This document shows, piece by piece, positions 28,934 through 37,463 of a stretch of DNA of 64,000 nucleotides. Origin of the DNA: Saccharibacillus deserti. Its GTDB lineage: Bacteria; Bacillota; Bacilli; Paenibacillales; Paenibacillaceae. Position 1 is the first letter of the stretch; each line of letters begins with the position of its first letter. The stretch spans positions 248,001 to 312,000 of the forward strand of contig NZ_JABJVN010000001.1 of the NCBI RefSeq assembly GCF_013618475.1, written 5' to 3'. The position numbers and the translations under genes are program-made. Below the pieces are notes generated by a model. It made no database searches and had not been told where the DNA came from. It worked only from the letters and a program-made list of their open reading frames with translations.

Positions 28934-29574
28934 CGACTCATCAAGCAACGGAAGCGAGAATTGCGGCAGACCTGCTGAATATCGGCGCGGTGGCGCTGAG
29001 CCCCGACGAACCTTTTACCTGGACGTCGGGCATCAAGTCTCCGATCTACTGCGACAACCGCCTGACGATGGCGTATCCGGAAGTGCGCGAGCGGATCGCG
29101 GACGCTTTCGCCGAATTGATCCGGACCGGATACCCGGACGCGGAAGTCATCGCCGGGACGGCGACGGCCGGTATTCCCCACGCGGCGTGGGTGGCGCAGA
29201 AGCTGAACCTGCCGATGGCCTATATTCGCGACAAAGCCAAAGGCCACGGCAAGCAGAATCAGATCGAAGGACTCATCAAAGCGGGGCAGAAGGTCGTCGT
29301 GATCGAGGATCTGATCTCCACCGGCGGAAGTTCGCTCAAAGCGGCGCTGGCCGTGCGCGAAGCCGGAGCCGATCCGCTCGCCGTACTCGCGATTTTCAGC
29401 TATCAGCTGGACCGCGCCGTAGCGGCTTTTGCCGAAGCAAAGGTGCCGCTTGCGACGCTGTCCAACTATACGGCGCTGATGCAGACGGCATTGGAACTTG
29501 GCACGATTCGGCAAAGCCAGGTCGAACTGCTTAAGTCCTGGCGTGAAGATCCGTCGGCGTTCGGGCGCGGATAA
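28930..29574 (+). CDS. pyrE: Orotate phosphoribosyltransferase
   Basis: Converts orotate and PRPP to OMP. 214 residues. PRPP loop [18 protein letters not shown]; substrate regions [16 protein letters not shown] and [17 protein letters not shown]. Last gene of the operon; a strong terminator follows 30 bases later. Confidence 0.97.
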   Translation: MTTHQATEARIAADLLNIGAVALSPDEPFTWTSGIKSPIYCDNRLTMAYPEVRERIADAFAELIRTGYPDAEVIAGTATAGIPHAAWVAQKLNLPMAYIRDKAKGHGKQNQIEGLIKAGQKVVVIEDLISTGGSSLKAALAVREAGADPLAVLAIFSYQLDRAVAAFAEAKVPLATLSNYTALMQTALELGTIRQSQVELLKSWREDPSAFGRG

Positions 29575-29603
29575 CAAGCAAATAAAGTCTCTCCAACGCT
29601 TTT

Positions 29604-29636
29604 GCCGGAATTCCAGGACGGAATTCCGGCTTTTTG
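29604..29636 (+). terminator. Terminator of the pyr operon
   Basis: GCCGGAATTCC (29604-29614) pairs with GGAATTCCGGC (29620-29630), followed by TTTTTG. Confidence 0.92.
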
Positions 29637-29711
29637 TTTGTTTTATTCCTCTTCGCCTGGACGCGGTTTCCCGAATACGTTAAGCTTGTTTCAAGAATGG
29701 ATCATAAAATC

Positions 29712-29726
29712 CCCAACCCGGTTGGG
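29712..29726. promoter_or_regulatory. Palindrome, possible operator upstream of the lipoprotein gene
   Basis: CCCAACC and GGTTGGG flank one central base. It lies in the 295-base gap between pyrE and the solute-binding lipoprotein. No clear -35/-10 pair is visible beside it. The rest of the gap shows nothing I can name. Confidence 0.3.
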
Positions 29727-29869
29727 AATCCACGATAGTCCGAAGCCAAACATTAACATTCCACCTATACGCGAAAGAGAATATACGGAAATATAAACGT
29801 AACCCATCCGCCGAACACGGCGTTCATACAAGCGGGATGTAATCCCATACAACGAGAGGGGGGGGGTTT

Positions 29870-31411
29870 ATGCGTAAAAGGATCAGAACTCCGCGGGCGG
29901 GCATCTTGTCCATTTTTGCGGCTCTGCTCGTACTTCCGGGCTGTTTTTCCGAAAGCGATCCCCCGAAGCGGGCAGAAACGGCGGTCGAACAGGCTCCCGG
30001 AGGCCCGGTCGAACCGGGAAGCGAAGCGGATACACTGAGGATCGGCATATTGAGCGGCGAGAAAGGCGACCGGTATTACCGCGAAGCCTACACCGATATT
30101 TACGAATATATGTATCCCGATATGCGGATCGAGATCGTGCCCGCAGTCGATACGTCGCGCTACCGTTATCTCGATCCGGATTCGAAGCCGTACCATTCGG
30201 AAGCTCCGCTGGACGAACTCGGGAAGCTGACGGAAGGCGAGGCTCCGGTCGATGTGATGATTCTTGATTCCGAAACGCTGCGCAAAGCCATCGACCGGGG
30301 CTGGACGCAGCCGCTGGCTCCTTTTATGCAGCAGACGGGCGAGACGGAGCAGGCCTTCGCGCCGGCCGTAATCGACGGACTCAAAGATTTGGGGGGAGGC
30401 ACCGTGCACGCGCTGGCGCCGGATTATGCTTCTACGGCCCTGTATTACAACGTCGACTGGTTCGAGCGTAATGGGGTCAAGCTCCCGGCCGACGGCATGA
30501 CCTGGGAGGAGGCTTTTGCGCGGGCCCGTGCGGCCAGCGGCGAAGACGACAAAGGCGGGCATGTGTACGGCTTGTCGTTTACCCAGACACTGGCGGAAGA
30601 TCCGCTGTGGGGAATCCGGGGATATACCGATCCGCTGGGGTTGACCACCTTCGATCTCGAACAGTCGGAAATGACCGTGGATACGCCCGAATGGGAAAAA
30701 GTCTGGACAGAGCTTGCGGCAATGGTGCAGCAAAAAGCGATTCCGATCGGCATGCAGTCGGCATCGGACTCCGGCGGCTACGATCCGTTCGGAGGCGATC
30801 TGTTTCTTGGCGGGAAAACGGCCATGACGATAGCGGACAGCAGTTATGCGGCCGATCTGCAGACGGCGGCGCGCAATGCGCAGCGGATCGAAGGCTTTGA
30901 ATCGTTCAAGTGGGAAACCGTGACCCTGCCGGTACATAAGGGACATGAAGGCATCGGGGCAGGCGTTAAATTGGGCGATACGTTCTCGATTTCGGCGACC
31001 AGCCGCCACCAGCAAGAAGCTTGGGAATTTATTCGGTTCGTGACGGGCGAGCGGATGCAGGCGATGGAGCTGCACGATCCGTACCGGATGCCCAGCCGGT
31101 TGAGTGCGATCGCATCGGAAGCGGAGAAGAACGGATACCGAAGCGAGGCGTTTACGCAGCTTCGTCCGGCTGCGCCGATTGCCGAGCGGGAAGAACAGGC
31201 CGTGGAACAGAATCCGCAGCTTTGGCAGATCGGAGACACGGGACGATCTTTGTTCCAACGGGTACTCGAAGGAGAACTTCCGGCGAAAAGGGCGCTCGAG
31301 CAGTGGCAAAATGACGGCCGCCGTTTCCTGAAAGGGCCGTTTACGGAAGACGGAACGCTGGCGTTCGGCGGTCCTTTTTCGGCGGCTTACCGGCTCTATC
31401 CTTGGGCCTGA
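29870..31411 (+). CDS. Extracellular solute-binding lipoprotein (orphan)
   Basis: 513 residues. Signal peptide with lipobox LVLPGC (Cys about residue 24), then a Ser/Pro/Glu-rich linker and a periplasmic-binding fold of the family 1 sugar-binding type. Recognisable stretches: VDVMILDSETLRKAIDRGW, ALAPDYASTALYYNVDWFERNGV, MTWEEAFARARAAS and FSISATSRHQQEAWEFIRFV. No permease or ATPase genes adjoin it, so partner and ligand are unknown. The ribosome-binding region is a run of nine G (29858-29866) ending 3 bases before the ATG. A tRNA unit follows. Confidence 0.85.
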   Translation: MRKRIRTPRAGILSIFAALLVLPGCFSESDPPKRAETAVEQAPGGPVEPGSEADTLRIGILSGEKGDRYYREAYTDIYEYMYPDMRIEIVPAVDTSRYRYLDPDSKPYHSEAPLDELGKLTEGEAPVDVMILDSETLRKAIDRGWTQPLAPFMQQTGETEQAFAPAVIDGLKDLGGGTVHALAPDYASTALYYNVDWFERNGVKLPADGMTWEEAFARARAASGEDDKGGHVYGLSFTQTLAEDPLWGIRGYTDPLGLTTFDLEQSEMTVDTPEWEKVWTELAAMVQQKAIPIGMQSASDSGGYDPFGGDLFLGGKTAMTIADSSYAADLQTAARNAQRIEGFESFKWETVTLPVHKGHEGIGAGVKLGDTFSISATSRHQQEAWEFIRFVTGERMQAMELHDPYRMPSRLSAIASEAEKNGYRSEAFTQLRPAAPIAEREEQAVEQNPQLWQIGDTGRSLFQRVLEGELPAKRALEQWQNDGRRFLKGPFTEDGTLAFGGPFSAAYRLYPWA

Positions 31412-31422
31412 ATGAAAAACCC

Positions 31423-31451
31423 TTGACTTTGTATCGGATAAAGGGTACACT
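31423..31451 (+). promoter_or_regulatory. Promoter of the tRNA pair
   Basis: TTGACT (31423-31428), 17 bases, TACACT (31446-31451), 41 bases before the first tRNA. Confidence 0.75.
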
Positions 31452-31491
31452 ATTCAATGTTGCTGTTGAGAACACAGCACGTTGAACATGT

Positions 31492-31565
<74 letters not shown>

Positions 31566-31613
31566 TTCAGGCAAGGCTGTCCCGGCTCGGTCTTCCGGCC
31601 GCAACCGGAACCA

Positions 31614-31687
31614 GGGCCCTTAGCTCAGTTGGTTAGAGCTACCGGCTCATAACCGGTTGGTCACAGGTTCGAGTCCTGTAGGGCCCA
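31614..31687 (+). tRNA. tRNA-Ile2 (CAT, lysidine-modified) or elongator tRNA-Met
   Basis: 74 nt. Acceptor GGGCCCT with AGGGCCC, D arm AGCTCAGTTGGTTAGAGC, anticodon CAT at 31648-31650, T arm ACAGG-TTCGAGT-CCTGT. C4-G69 and C5-G68, the pairs read by TilS, and the acceptor/variable sequence resemble the minor isoleucine tRNA (E. coli ileX type) more than elongator Met. Which of the two it is cannot be settled by eye. Confidence 0.9.
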
Positions 31688-31693
31688 TTATGG

Positions 31694-31735
31694 CAAAGAC
31701 GTCCCTTACTCTTCGGAGTGAGGGGCGTCTTTGCG
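31694..31735 (+). terminator. Terminator after the tRNA pair
   Basis: Long hairpin AAAGACG-CCCT-ACTC, loop TTCG, GAGT-AGGG-CGTCTTT; short T tract at the end. Confidence 0.75.
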
Positions 31736-31974
31736 TTTACCTACTGTTTTCATTGTGATGTCATTCTGAAAGCTTTCAAACCTAAATCTGTCCGAAGAAT
31801 CCAAGATCCGGGAAGAAAAAGGACGAAGTTGATCCTTTGGCGGCGGATCCGGCGATAAATTTTCAAAAGAGGCCCGTTTTTTGCTTGCTTGGCGAAAAAT
31901 CGGGGGACCATATTCCGATATATCAGGTGCGGGGCAAGACTGATGGCTGCTCGGCAGCCGAGGAAAAGGGAATC

Positions 31975-32940
31975 ATGGAAAAAAAGTCCGGGGTATGGAC
32001 TCAAGGGATCAAATTGTCCACAGTCGTCGGATGGCTGTCGGCCTTTATCCTGCTGTCATCCGCGATCATGGGATCATTGGTCAATTATCTGAACGGCCGG
32101 GACGCTTTGGCGGCGCAGACGCTCCGGCTCAATCAATACCATGCGGGCGAATTGGCCCGGATAGGAGGAACAGCGATTCGGACCATGCAGAAGTCGCTGC
32201 AGGAAACAGCCGATTATGCGACGGATAATCCTGCGGCACCGGAAATGAATCGCCGAAACCTGGAGTATTTCCGAAAATCGAACGGGTTTTTTAATTCGCT
32301 GATCGTGATTGACGAAAAAGCCGGTTTGACTTATAACACCCCCGACCTGGGCTTGACCGGCCAAAAGATCGATACTCCCCAAATCGTAAAAGCGCTCTCT
32401 TTGAAAAAACCTTATCTGTCCTCTCCCTATATCGCGCCGACCGGACGTTATCTGGTGACGGTCAGCCAGCCTTTGTTGGCCCGGGACGGCAGCTATCACG
32501 GCATTCTGTCCGGATCGATTTATCTGGAAGAAGAGAATCGGTTGGGAGAAATCCTGGGTACGCAAAGCGAAAAAGAAGACGGTTCCTATTATTAACGATA
32601 CGTACGGTCATCAAAAAGGCGACGAAGTCCTGCGAGAGATGGGGCGGATTCTGACGGAGCAGGCCGGCGGGAATCACAGCTGTTTCCGCTACGGAGGCGA
32701 AGAATTTGTTCTGCTTCTGTCCGACCTTGGCGAAGAACAACCTTTCGAGTTGGCCGAGCGTATACGCACAACCGTCGAAAGCTGCCCTATGCCGGTATCC
32801 AAGCGGATTACGATTTCTTTGGGAGTCGCTTTTCACAAAGGAGAGCCTACGCCGGCCAAACTGTTCCGCAAAGCCGATTTCGCTTTGTACCAAGCCAAGG
32901 AGACCGGACGCAACCGAAGCGTTCTTGCCGTACAGCCCAA
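31975..32940 (+). pseudogene. Diguanylate cyclase with Cache sensor, internally deleted
   Basis: The first part (31975-32595) encodes a membrane helix (LSTVVGWLSAFILLSSAIMG) and the membrane-distal half of a dCache sensor, then stops at DGSYY-TAA. Immediately, in another frame from 32591, the sequence continues INDTYGHQKGDEVLREMG and CFRYGGEEFVLLLSD, then ALYQAKETGRNRSV. That is the second half of a GGDEF domain with an intact GGEEF site. Missing are the rest of the sensor, the second membrane helix and the front of GGDEF. By comparison with Cache-GGDEF proteins I estimate 200 or more residues lost, with a frame break at the joint. The GGDEF frame has no stop before the shared terminator. Confidence 0.85.
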
Positions 32941-32988
32941 CCGCCAAAAAGCCTGCCGGGGTCCAGCCCCGGACAGGCTTTTTGGCGG
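32941..32988. terminator. Bidirectional terminator
   Basis: CCGCCAAAAAGCCTG and CAGGCTTTTTGGCGG frame a GGGG/CCCC inner stem; serves the broken cyclase gene and the convergent hydrolase gene. Confidence 0.88.
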
Positions 32989-33005
32989 TTGGGCGCAAGA
33001 GCCGG

Positions 33006-34187
33006 TTAAAGCGCGGCAAACACCAGATTCCGCAGCTTTCGTGTCACGGGCAGCGTGCCGGCGTCTCTTTTTTGTACCATGAACAGGAAAGTGAGCTTGT
33101 CGAGGGGGCTGTTGGCAAAGTAGGCGCTGAGCCATCCGTCCCACCCGTATTCGCCCTTGCTGCCGAGCAATCCGGCTTGGCCGGGATCGGTCATGATCCG
33201 CATCTGGCTGCCGTAGCTGTGGCCGGCCAGCGAATGCCAGCCTTCGAAGCTCGTCTGCTGGCGATCGTTCAATGCTGCCGAAGTCAGCTGCCGGACGGTT
33301 CTCGGCTTCAGCAGACGGGCGCTGCCGAGCGAACCTTCGTTCATCAGCATGGTAGTGAACTTGGCGGCATCGTCGATCGTGGAGCACAGTCCGGCTCCGC
33401 CCGATTCGAAGGCCGGTTCCCGGTCCATCCGGTGAATAATGCCGAGGTGATCGTCTTCGTACGGCTTCAAACCTCCTTTTTCATCCTGCTGAACCGTTTT
33501 CGCCAGACGTTCGCGTTTGCCCTCGGGCAGCCAGAATCCCGTGTCCGCCATGCCCAGCGGCTCGAAGATTTCCCGGCGCAAAAATTCTCCGAACCGCATG
33601 CCGCTTGCGACTTCCACGACAGCACCCAGGATATCCGCCGATGTGCCGTACATCCAGTTCGAACCCGGCTCGAACGCAAGCGGTCCTTGTCCCATCCGTT
33701 CGGCGAATTCCAGCGTGTCCATAGGCTGCTCGCCGTGCAGTCGGCTGCCGAGTTCCCGGAATAAAGCTTCCGCATGGCGGCCCGCTGCGTCTTCGCCTCC
33801 GTAGACCAGCCCCGAGGTCATGTTCAGCAGATCGCGCAGATCGGGTTCGCGTACCGCCGCTGCGAGCTGCCCGCCTTGTTCGATCATCGGATTTCGAAAA
33901 CCCGGGATGTACCGGCTTACCGGGTCGAACAGATCGATTACCCCGCGCTCCGTCAGCATCATGACCGCGGCTGCCGTAATCGGTTTGGTCATCGAATACA
34001 GCCGGAAGATCGTATCCCGCGTCATCGGACGTCCCGATTCAAGATCGGCCAACCCGTCTTCATGGTAAAAAAGTTCTTGGCCGCGCTGCAGAACCATCAG
34101 GTTCGCGCCGGCGATTTCATGGCGTTCGATACTGCTTCTGAGCGTTTTTTTCAAACTTTCGATCGTGTCGGATGGCAGCATGTTCAT
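33006..34187 (-). CDS. Serine hydrolase, beta-lactamase/class C family
   Basis: 393 residues from the ATG at 34187 (GAAGGAG 5-11 bases upstream on its strand; a second ATG two codons later is possible). Nucleophile motif SMTK in FRLYSMTKPITAAAVMM; second motif YGT region SNWMYGTSADILGAVVE; C-terminal GWDGWLSAYFANSP. No signal peptide, so probably a cytoplasmic esterase or D-aminopeptidase-like enzyme rather than a beta-lactamase. Lies on the same strand as the AraC gene, 50 bases downstream of it. Confidence 0.88.
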   Translation of the reverse strand: MNMLPSDTIESLKKTLRSSIERHEIAGANLMVLQRGQELFYHEDGLADLESGRPMTRDTIFRLYSMTKPITAAAVMMLTERGVIDLFDPVSRYIPGFRNPMIEQGGQLAAAVREPDLRDLLNMTSGLVYGGEDAAGRHAEALFRELGSRLHGEQPMDTLEFAERMGQGPLAFEPGSNWMYGTSADILGAVVEVASGMRFGEFLRREIFEPLGMADTGFWLPEGKRERLAKTVQQDEKGGLKPYEDDHLGIIHRMDREPAFESGGAGLCSTIDDAAKFTTMLMNEGSLGSARLLKPRTVRQLTSAALNDRQQTSFEGWHSLAGHSYGSQMRIMTDPGQAGLLGSKGEYGWDGWLSAYFANSPLDKLTFLFMVQKRDAGTLPVTRKLRNLVFAAL

Positions 34188-34237
34188 AAGTCTCCTTCTT
34201 CGTATGTAGGTCATTCCCCAGGAAATAATAAGCCTAT

Positions 34238-35068
34238 TTACAACGATTGTACAGGGAGATCATGGGAGCGGCCCGGCTCGGGGCTTGTACAGCTTTTACG
34301 GTATTGGCTCGGCGTTTTGCCGGTAAACTTTTTGAACTGCCGCATGAAGTGCGTGTCGTTCTCGTAGCCGCACATGAGCGATACGGAACCGATCGGCTGC
34401 GAGCCGTTTTCCAGCAGATATTTGGCGAATTCCAGACGGCTGCCGATCATGTCGAGAGAAATGGGGCAGCCGAACAGTTCTTTGTAGACATGCTGAAAAT
34501 GGGAGCGGCTGAGACTGACTTCCGCCGCCAGCCCGTCGATCGTGTACCGCTGCTGCGGTGTGCTGTAGATCCGGCTGCGAATTTCCGACAGTTGGGCAAA
34601 ATAGCGGGCCATCTGCTCGGAACCGGGACGCAGGCGGCGCAAATTGCCGAGTTTCAGCAGAAAGCCGTTCAGGTCGGAAGCGATGATCCGCTCTTGAAGC
34701 GGACCGCCGAGCCAGGTGCTGCGTTGAAATTCCATCACAAGTCTCGACAGCGAGCCGGAATGGATCGCGGGAACAGGCTCGTCCAGAGGCAGTTCCAACT
34801 CCCGCAGCAGCGGATCGGCTTCTTCGCCCGCGAAATGCAGCCAGTCGTTGACAAAGGAGCGGTCGGCGCTGCGGTAGCGGTAAGGCGTATCCGGCCGGAA
34901 AATCATCCACGTATCCGGAGATACGGTCGACGTCCTGCCGTTTACGGTGACATGCGCGTAGCTTTTGAACAAAACGAATACATAGCAGCCCGAGCCGTTC
35001 GGACGATCGATCAGCAGACCTTCGGGATGGGTGGAATGGTAACCGCACTTTGCCAGTTTGAGCATCAT
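34238..35068 (-). CDS. AraC family transcriptional regulator
   Basis: 276 residues from ATG 35068 (a TTG seven codons upstream at 35089 is the alternative). N-terminal cupin-like ligand domain (YVFVLFKSYAHVTVNGR to DTWMIFRPDTPYRYRSAD). The C-terminal double helix-turn-helix covers about residues 175-270: YTIDGLAAEVSLSRSHFQHVYKE and IGSVSLMCGYENDTHFMRQFKK (each shown in part). Divergent from the GH88 gene, so it most likely senses a uronide product and controls that gene. Confidence 0.9.
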   Translation of the reverse strand: MMLKLAKCGYHSTHPEGLLIDRPNGSGCYVFVLFKSYAHVTVNGRTSTVSPDTWMIFRPDTPYRYRSADRSFVNDWLHFAGEEADPLLRELELPLDEPVPAIHSGSLSRLVMEFQRSTWLGGPLQERIIASDLNGFLLKLGNLRRLRPGSEQMARYFAQLSEIRSRIYSTPQQRYTIDGLAAEVSLSRSHFQHVYKELFGCPISLDMIGSRLEFAKYLLENGSQPIGSVSLMCGYENDTHFMRQFKKFTGKTPSQYRKSCTSPEPGRSHDLPVQSL

Positions 35069-35220
35069 GGACGCCTCTCTTTCGCACAATCGATCAGTTT
35101 TTGCTCATTATAGACTATCGCTTTGCCGCCGTGCAAAATTTTATAGTAAAAGAGGTAGACAGGCACCCCGGGAACAAACGGGACCTGCAATCTTTCGCTA
35201 AAGGAGTGAATGAAAACGCT
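35069..35220. promoter_or_regulatory. Divergent AraC-GH88 control region
   Basis: 152 bases between divergent genes. Rightward -10 TATAGT at 35142-35147 has a poor -35, as expected for an activator-dependent promoter. Leftward -10 (TATAAT on the minus strand, 35107-35112) also has a weak -35. Confidence 0.4.
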
Positions 35221-36372
35221 ATGACAAATACTCATATTCGGATTAGCGGCGAGAGCCGGGAATGGCTGGATTCGACTCTGGAAAAATTGAAGGTAAAAAT
35301 GTCGGCGGAGTGCGCGCGCATAGGCAGCAGCATTCCATATATTCCGGTGAACGGGCGTTACGAAGATTGGGGCGCCAAAAATATTTACTGGTGGACCAAC
35401 GGCTTCTGGTCAGGCATGCTGTGGCAGATGTATCATGCGACGCAGGATTCGCAGTACCGCGAGGCGGCGCAGCAGGTCGAAGAAAGGCTGGACGAAGCCC
35501 TGCACGGTTTCGACGGGTTGGATCACGATGCCGGGTTTTTGTGGCTGCATACGGCCGTTGCCAATTACCGGCTGACCGGAAACCCGCGTTCCCGAACTAG
35601 AGGGCTGCACGCGGCCAATATTCTTGCGGGGCGGTACAATCCGGCCGGGAAATTTATTCGCGCATGGAACAGCGACGAGACAACAAACCGCGCGGGCTGG
35701 ATGATCGTCGACTGCCTGATGAATATTCCTCTGCTGCACTGGGCCAGCGAAGAAACGCAGGACCCGAGATACCGGGATATTGCCATCAACCACGCGGATA
35801 CGGTGCTGCGGACGACGCTGCGGGCGGACGGTTCGTCCCATCATATCCTGATTCTCGATCCGAACGACGGCACGGTGCTGGAGACGCCGGGCGGCCAGGG
35901 ATTTGCCGCAGGCTCGTCGTGGAGCCGTGGACAGGCCTGGGCGCTGTACGGCATGGCCTTAAGTCACAAACACACGGAGAAAAACGAATATCTGGACGCT
36001 GCCAAGCGGATGGCGCATTATTTTATCGCCAATACCGCTTCGACTAATGATCTGCCGCTTGCCGATTTTCGCGCTCCGGCGGAACCGGTCGTTTACGACA
36101 CAACAGCAGCGGCTTGTGCGGCCTGCGGTCTGTTGGAGATCGCGGAGGCGGTCGGTGAGCATGAGCGCAGCATGTACGTCGATGCGGCGGTTCGGATGCT
36201 TCGGGCCGCGGAACAGAAATTCGCGAATTGGGAACCGGAACATGACAGCATTCTCGGAGGAGGCACGGTCGCGTACTTCAGTGACGAACGCGAAGTTCCG
36301 ATCATTTACGGTGACTACTTCTTTATCGAAGCTTTGCTGCGGCTGTCGGGACAGAGTACGCATCTATGGTAA
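35221..36372 (+). CDS. Glycoside hydrolase family 88, unsaturated glucuronyl hydrolase
   Basis: 383 residues, ATG 35221 (AAAGGAG about 14 bases upstream). Alpha/alpha toroid enzyme that releases 4-deoxy-uronic acid from oligosaccharides cut by polysaccharide lyases. Motifs: EDWGAKNIYWWTNGFWSG, LDHDAGFLWLHTAVANY (candidate catalytic aspartate), GQGFAAGSSWSRGQAWALYG and YFFIEALLRL. No signal peptide, so it acts on imported oligosaccharides. Overlaps the start of the broken DUF2264 gene by 7 bases; divergent from the AraC regulator. Confidence 0.93.
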   Translation: MTNTHIRISGESREWLDSTLEKLKVKMSAECARIGSSIPYIPVNGRYEDWGAKNIYWWTNGFWSGMLWQMYHATQDSQYREAAQQVEERLDEALHGFDGLDHDAGFLWLHTAVANYRLTGNPRSRTRGLHAANILAGRYNPAGKFIRAWNSDETTNRAGWMIVDCLMNIPLLHWASEETQDPRYRDIAINHADTVLRTTLRADGSSHHILILDPNDGTVLETPGGQGFAAGSSWSRGQAWALYGMALSHKHTEKNEYLDAAKRMAHYFIANTASTNDLPLADFRAPAEPVVYDTTAAACAACGLLEIAEAVGEHERSMYVDAAVRMLRAAEQKFANWEPEHDSILGGGTVAYFSDEREVPIIYGDYFFIEALLRLSGQSTHLW

Positions 36373-37270
36373 ATCAAGCGGCGGCACGTACGTACTGGCT
36401 GGATACGCTGCTTGCGATCGGCGATCCTGTACTGAACGCGTTGGACCGGGGCGAGCTGCACAAACGTCTGCCGGCGCAGTTCCATCCCGAACGCGCCCGC
36501 TATGCGTGCCTGGAGGCGTTTGGACGGTTGAGCTGCGGCATGGCGCCGTGGCTGGAGCTTGAAGGGCTGGAAGGCAAGGAGGAGCGCCTCCGGGCACACT
36601 ATAACGACTTGGTGTTAAAAGGCATCGGTTCCGCGACCGATCCGGATTCGCCCGACTATATGAACTTCTCGGACGAAGGCCAGCCGCTGGTCGATGCCGC
36701 TTTTCTCGCCCATGCGCTCGTCCGGGCGCCGCGTGCACTCGCAGGCCCGTGATCCAACCTATGTTGGTCGATCTTGCGGCGCGATTCCGGGATACTTCGC
36801 CCGATTACGTCAAAATGGATGAGCTGATCCTGGCCAGAGCCGCGCGTTATGCGTCGGTGCTGGAGCGGATGATCGCACCCGACGGCACCTATCCCTATAT
36901 CGGGCGTTCGATCGTCTACCGGTTCGGCGCATTCCAGCATTTGGCGCAGGCTTCCCTCCAACATTTTTTGGAAGAAAAGATTTCTCCGGCTCAAGTACGC
37001 TGCGCGCTGACCGCGGTCATTCGGCGCACGATGGATACTCCCGGTACGCTGGACCGGCAAGGATGGCTTGCGCCGGGGCTGTACGGGTATCAGCCGGCAC
37101 TGGCGGAAGGATACATCAGCGTGGGCAGTTTATATCTGTGTTCGACCGTATTTCTGCCGCTTGAACTTGCCCCGCAGGATCCTTTTTGGTCGGCTGCGGA
37201 TACGAAATGGACATCGGCGAAGATCGCGGCGGGAGAGCAGATGGACGCGGATGGAGCCTTATACCGTTGA
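36366..37270 (+). pseudogene. DUF2264 protein, internally deleted
   Basis: Two pieces of one alpha/alpha-toroid DUF2264 protein. The first (36366-36752) runs YWLDTLLAIGDPVLNAL, HPERARYACLEAFGRLSCG, YMNFSDEGQPLVDAAFLAHA and stops at RALAGP-TGA. The second frame continues at 36747 with VIQPMLVDLAARFRDTSPDY and ends near GYISVGSLYLCSTVFLPL. In intact relatives roughly 80-90 residues separate these blocks (estimate from memory of the family), and the joint also breaks the frame. DUF2264 genes commonly sit beside GH88/GH105 genes in pectin or rhamnogalacturonan loci. Confidence 0.85.
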
Positions 37271-37303
37271 TTCAAGCCGAAATTCCAGGAAAGAATAGGC
37301 CTG

Positions 37304-37331
37304 GCCTGCCCGTTTTCGGGCGGGCTTTTTG
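37304..37331 (+). terminator. Terminator after the DUF2264 remnant
   Basis: GCCTGCCCG, loop TTTT, CGGGCGGGC, then TTTTT. Confidence 0.88.
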
Positions 37332-37371
37332 AATGCAATCCTATCTTTTTCAAAAAAGAAGAATTATTCGT

Positions 37372-37400
37372 TTGACATTATCTTTGATTAAAGATATGAT
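37372..37400 (+). promoter_or_regulatory. Sigma-A promoter with MhqR-like operator
   Basis: TTGACA (37372-37377), 17 bases, TATGAT (37395-37400). The spacer is occupied by the dyad TATCTTTGATTAAAGATA (37379-37396), the same TATCT-N8-AGATA layout as the Bacillus subtilis MhqR operator TATCTCGAATTCGAGATA. A repressor there would cover the promoter. A partial second half site, AATTAAAGATT, lies at 37422-37432. Confidence 0.75.
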
Positions 37401-37463
37401 GAATCTATCGAAACTACTTCAAATTAAAGATTCTTAATATAAAATATTCGGAGGGGATTACTC

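Noticed and set aside
29758-29773. Possible third copy of the box before the lipoprotein at 29870
   Set aside because: TCCACCTAT is present and the distance to the ATG is 97 bases, but only 11 of 16 positions match and no -10 is found 34 bases downstream.
32591-33082. A free-standing GGDEF protein starting at the ATG at 32639
   Set aside because: It would lack the front half of GGDEF, has no ribosome site, and runs through the terminator into the opposite gene; it is the tail of the broken cyclase gene.
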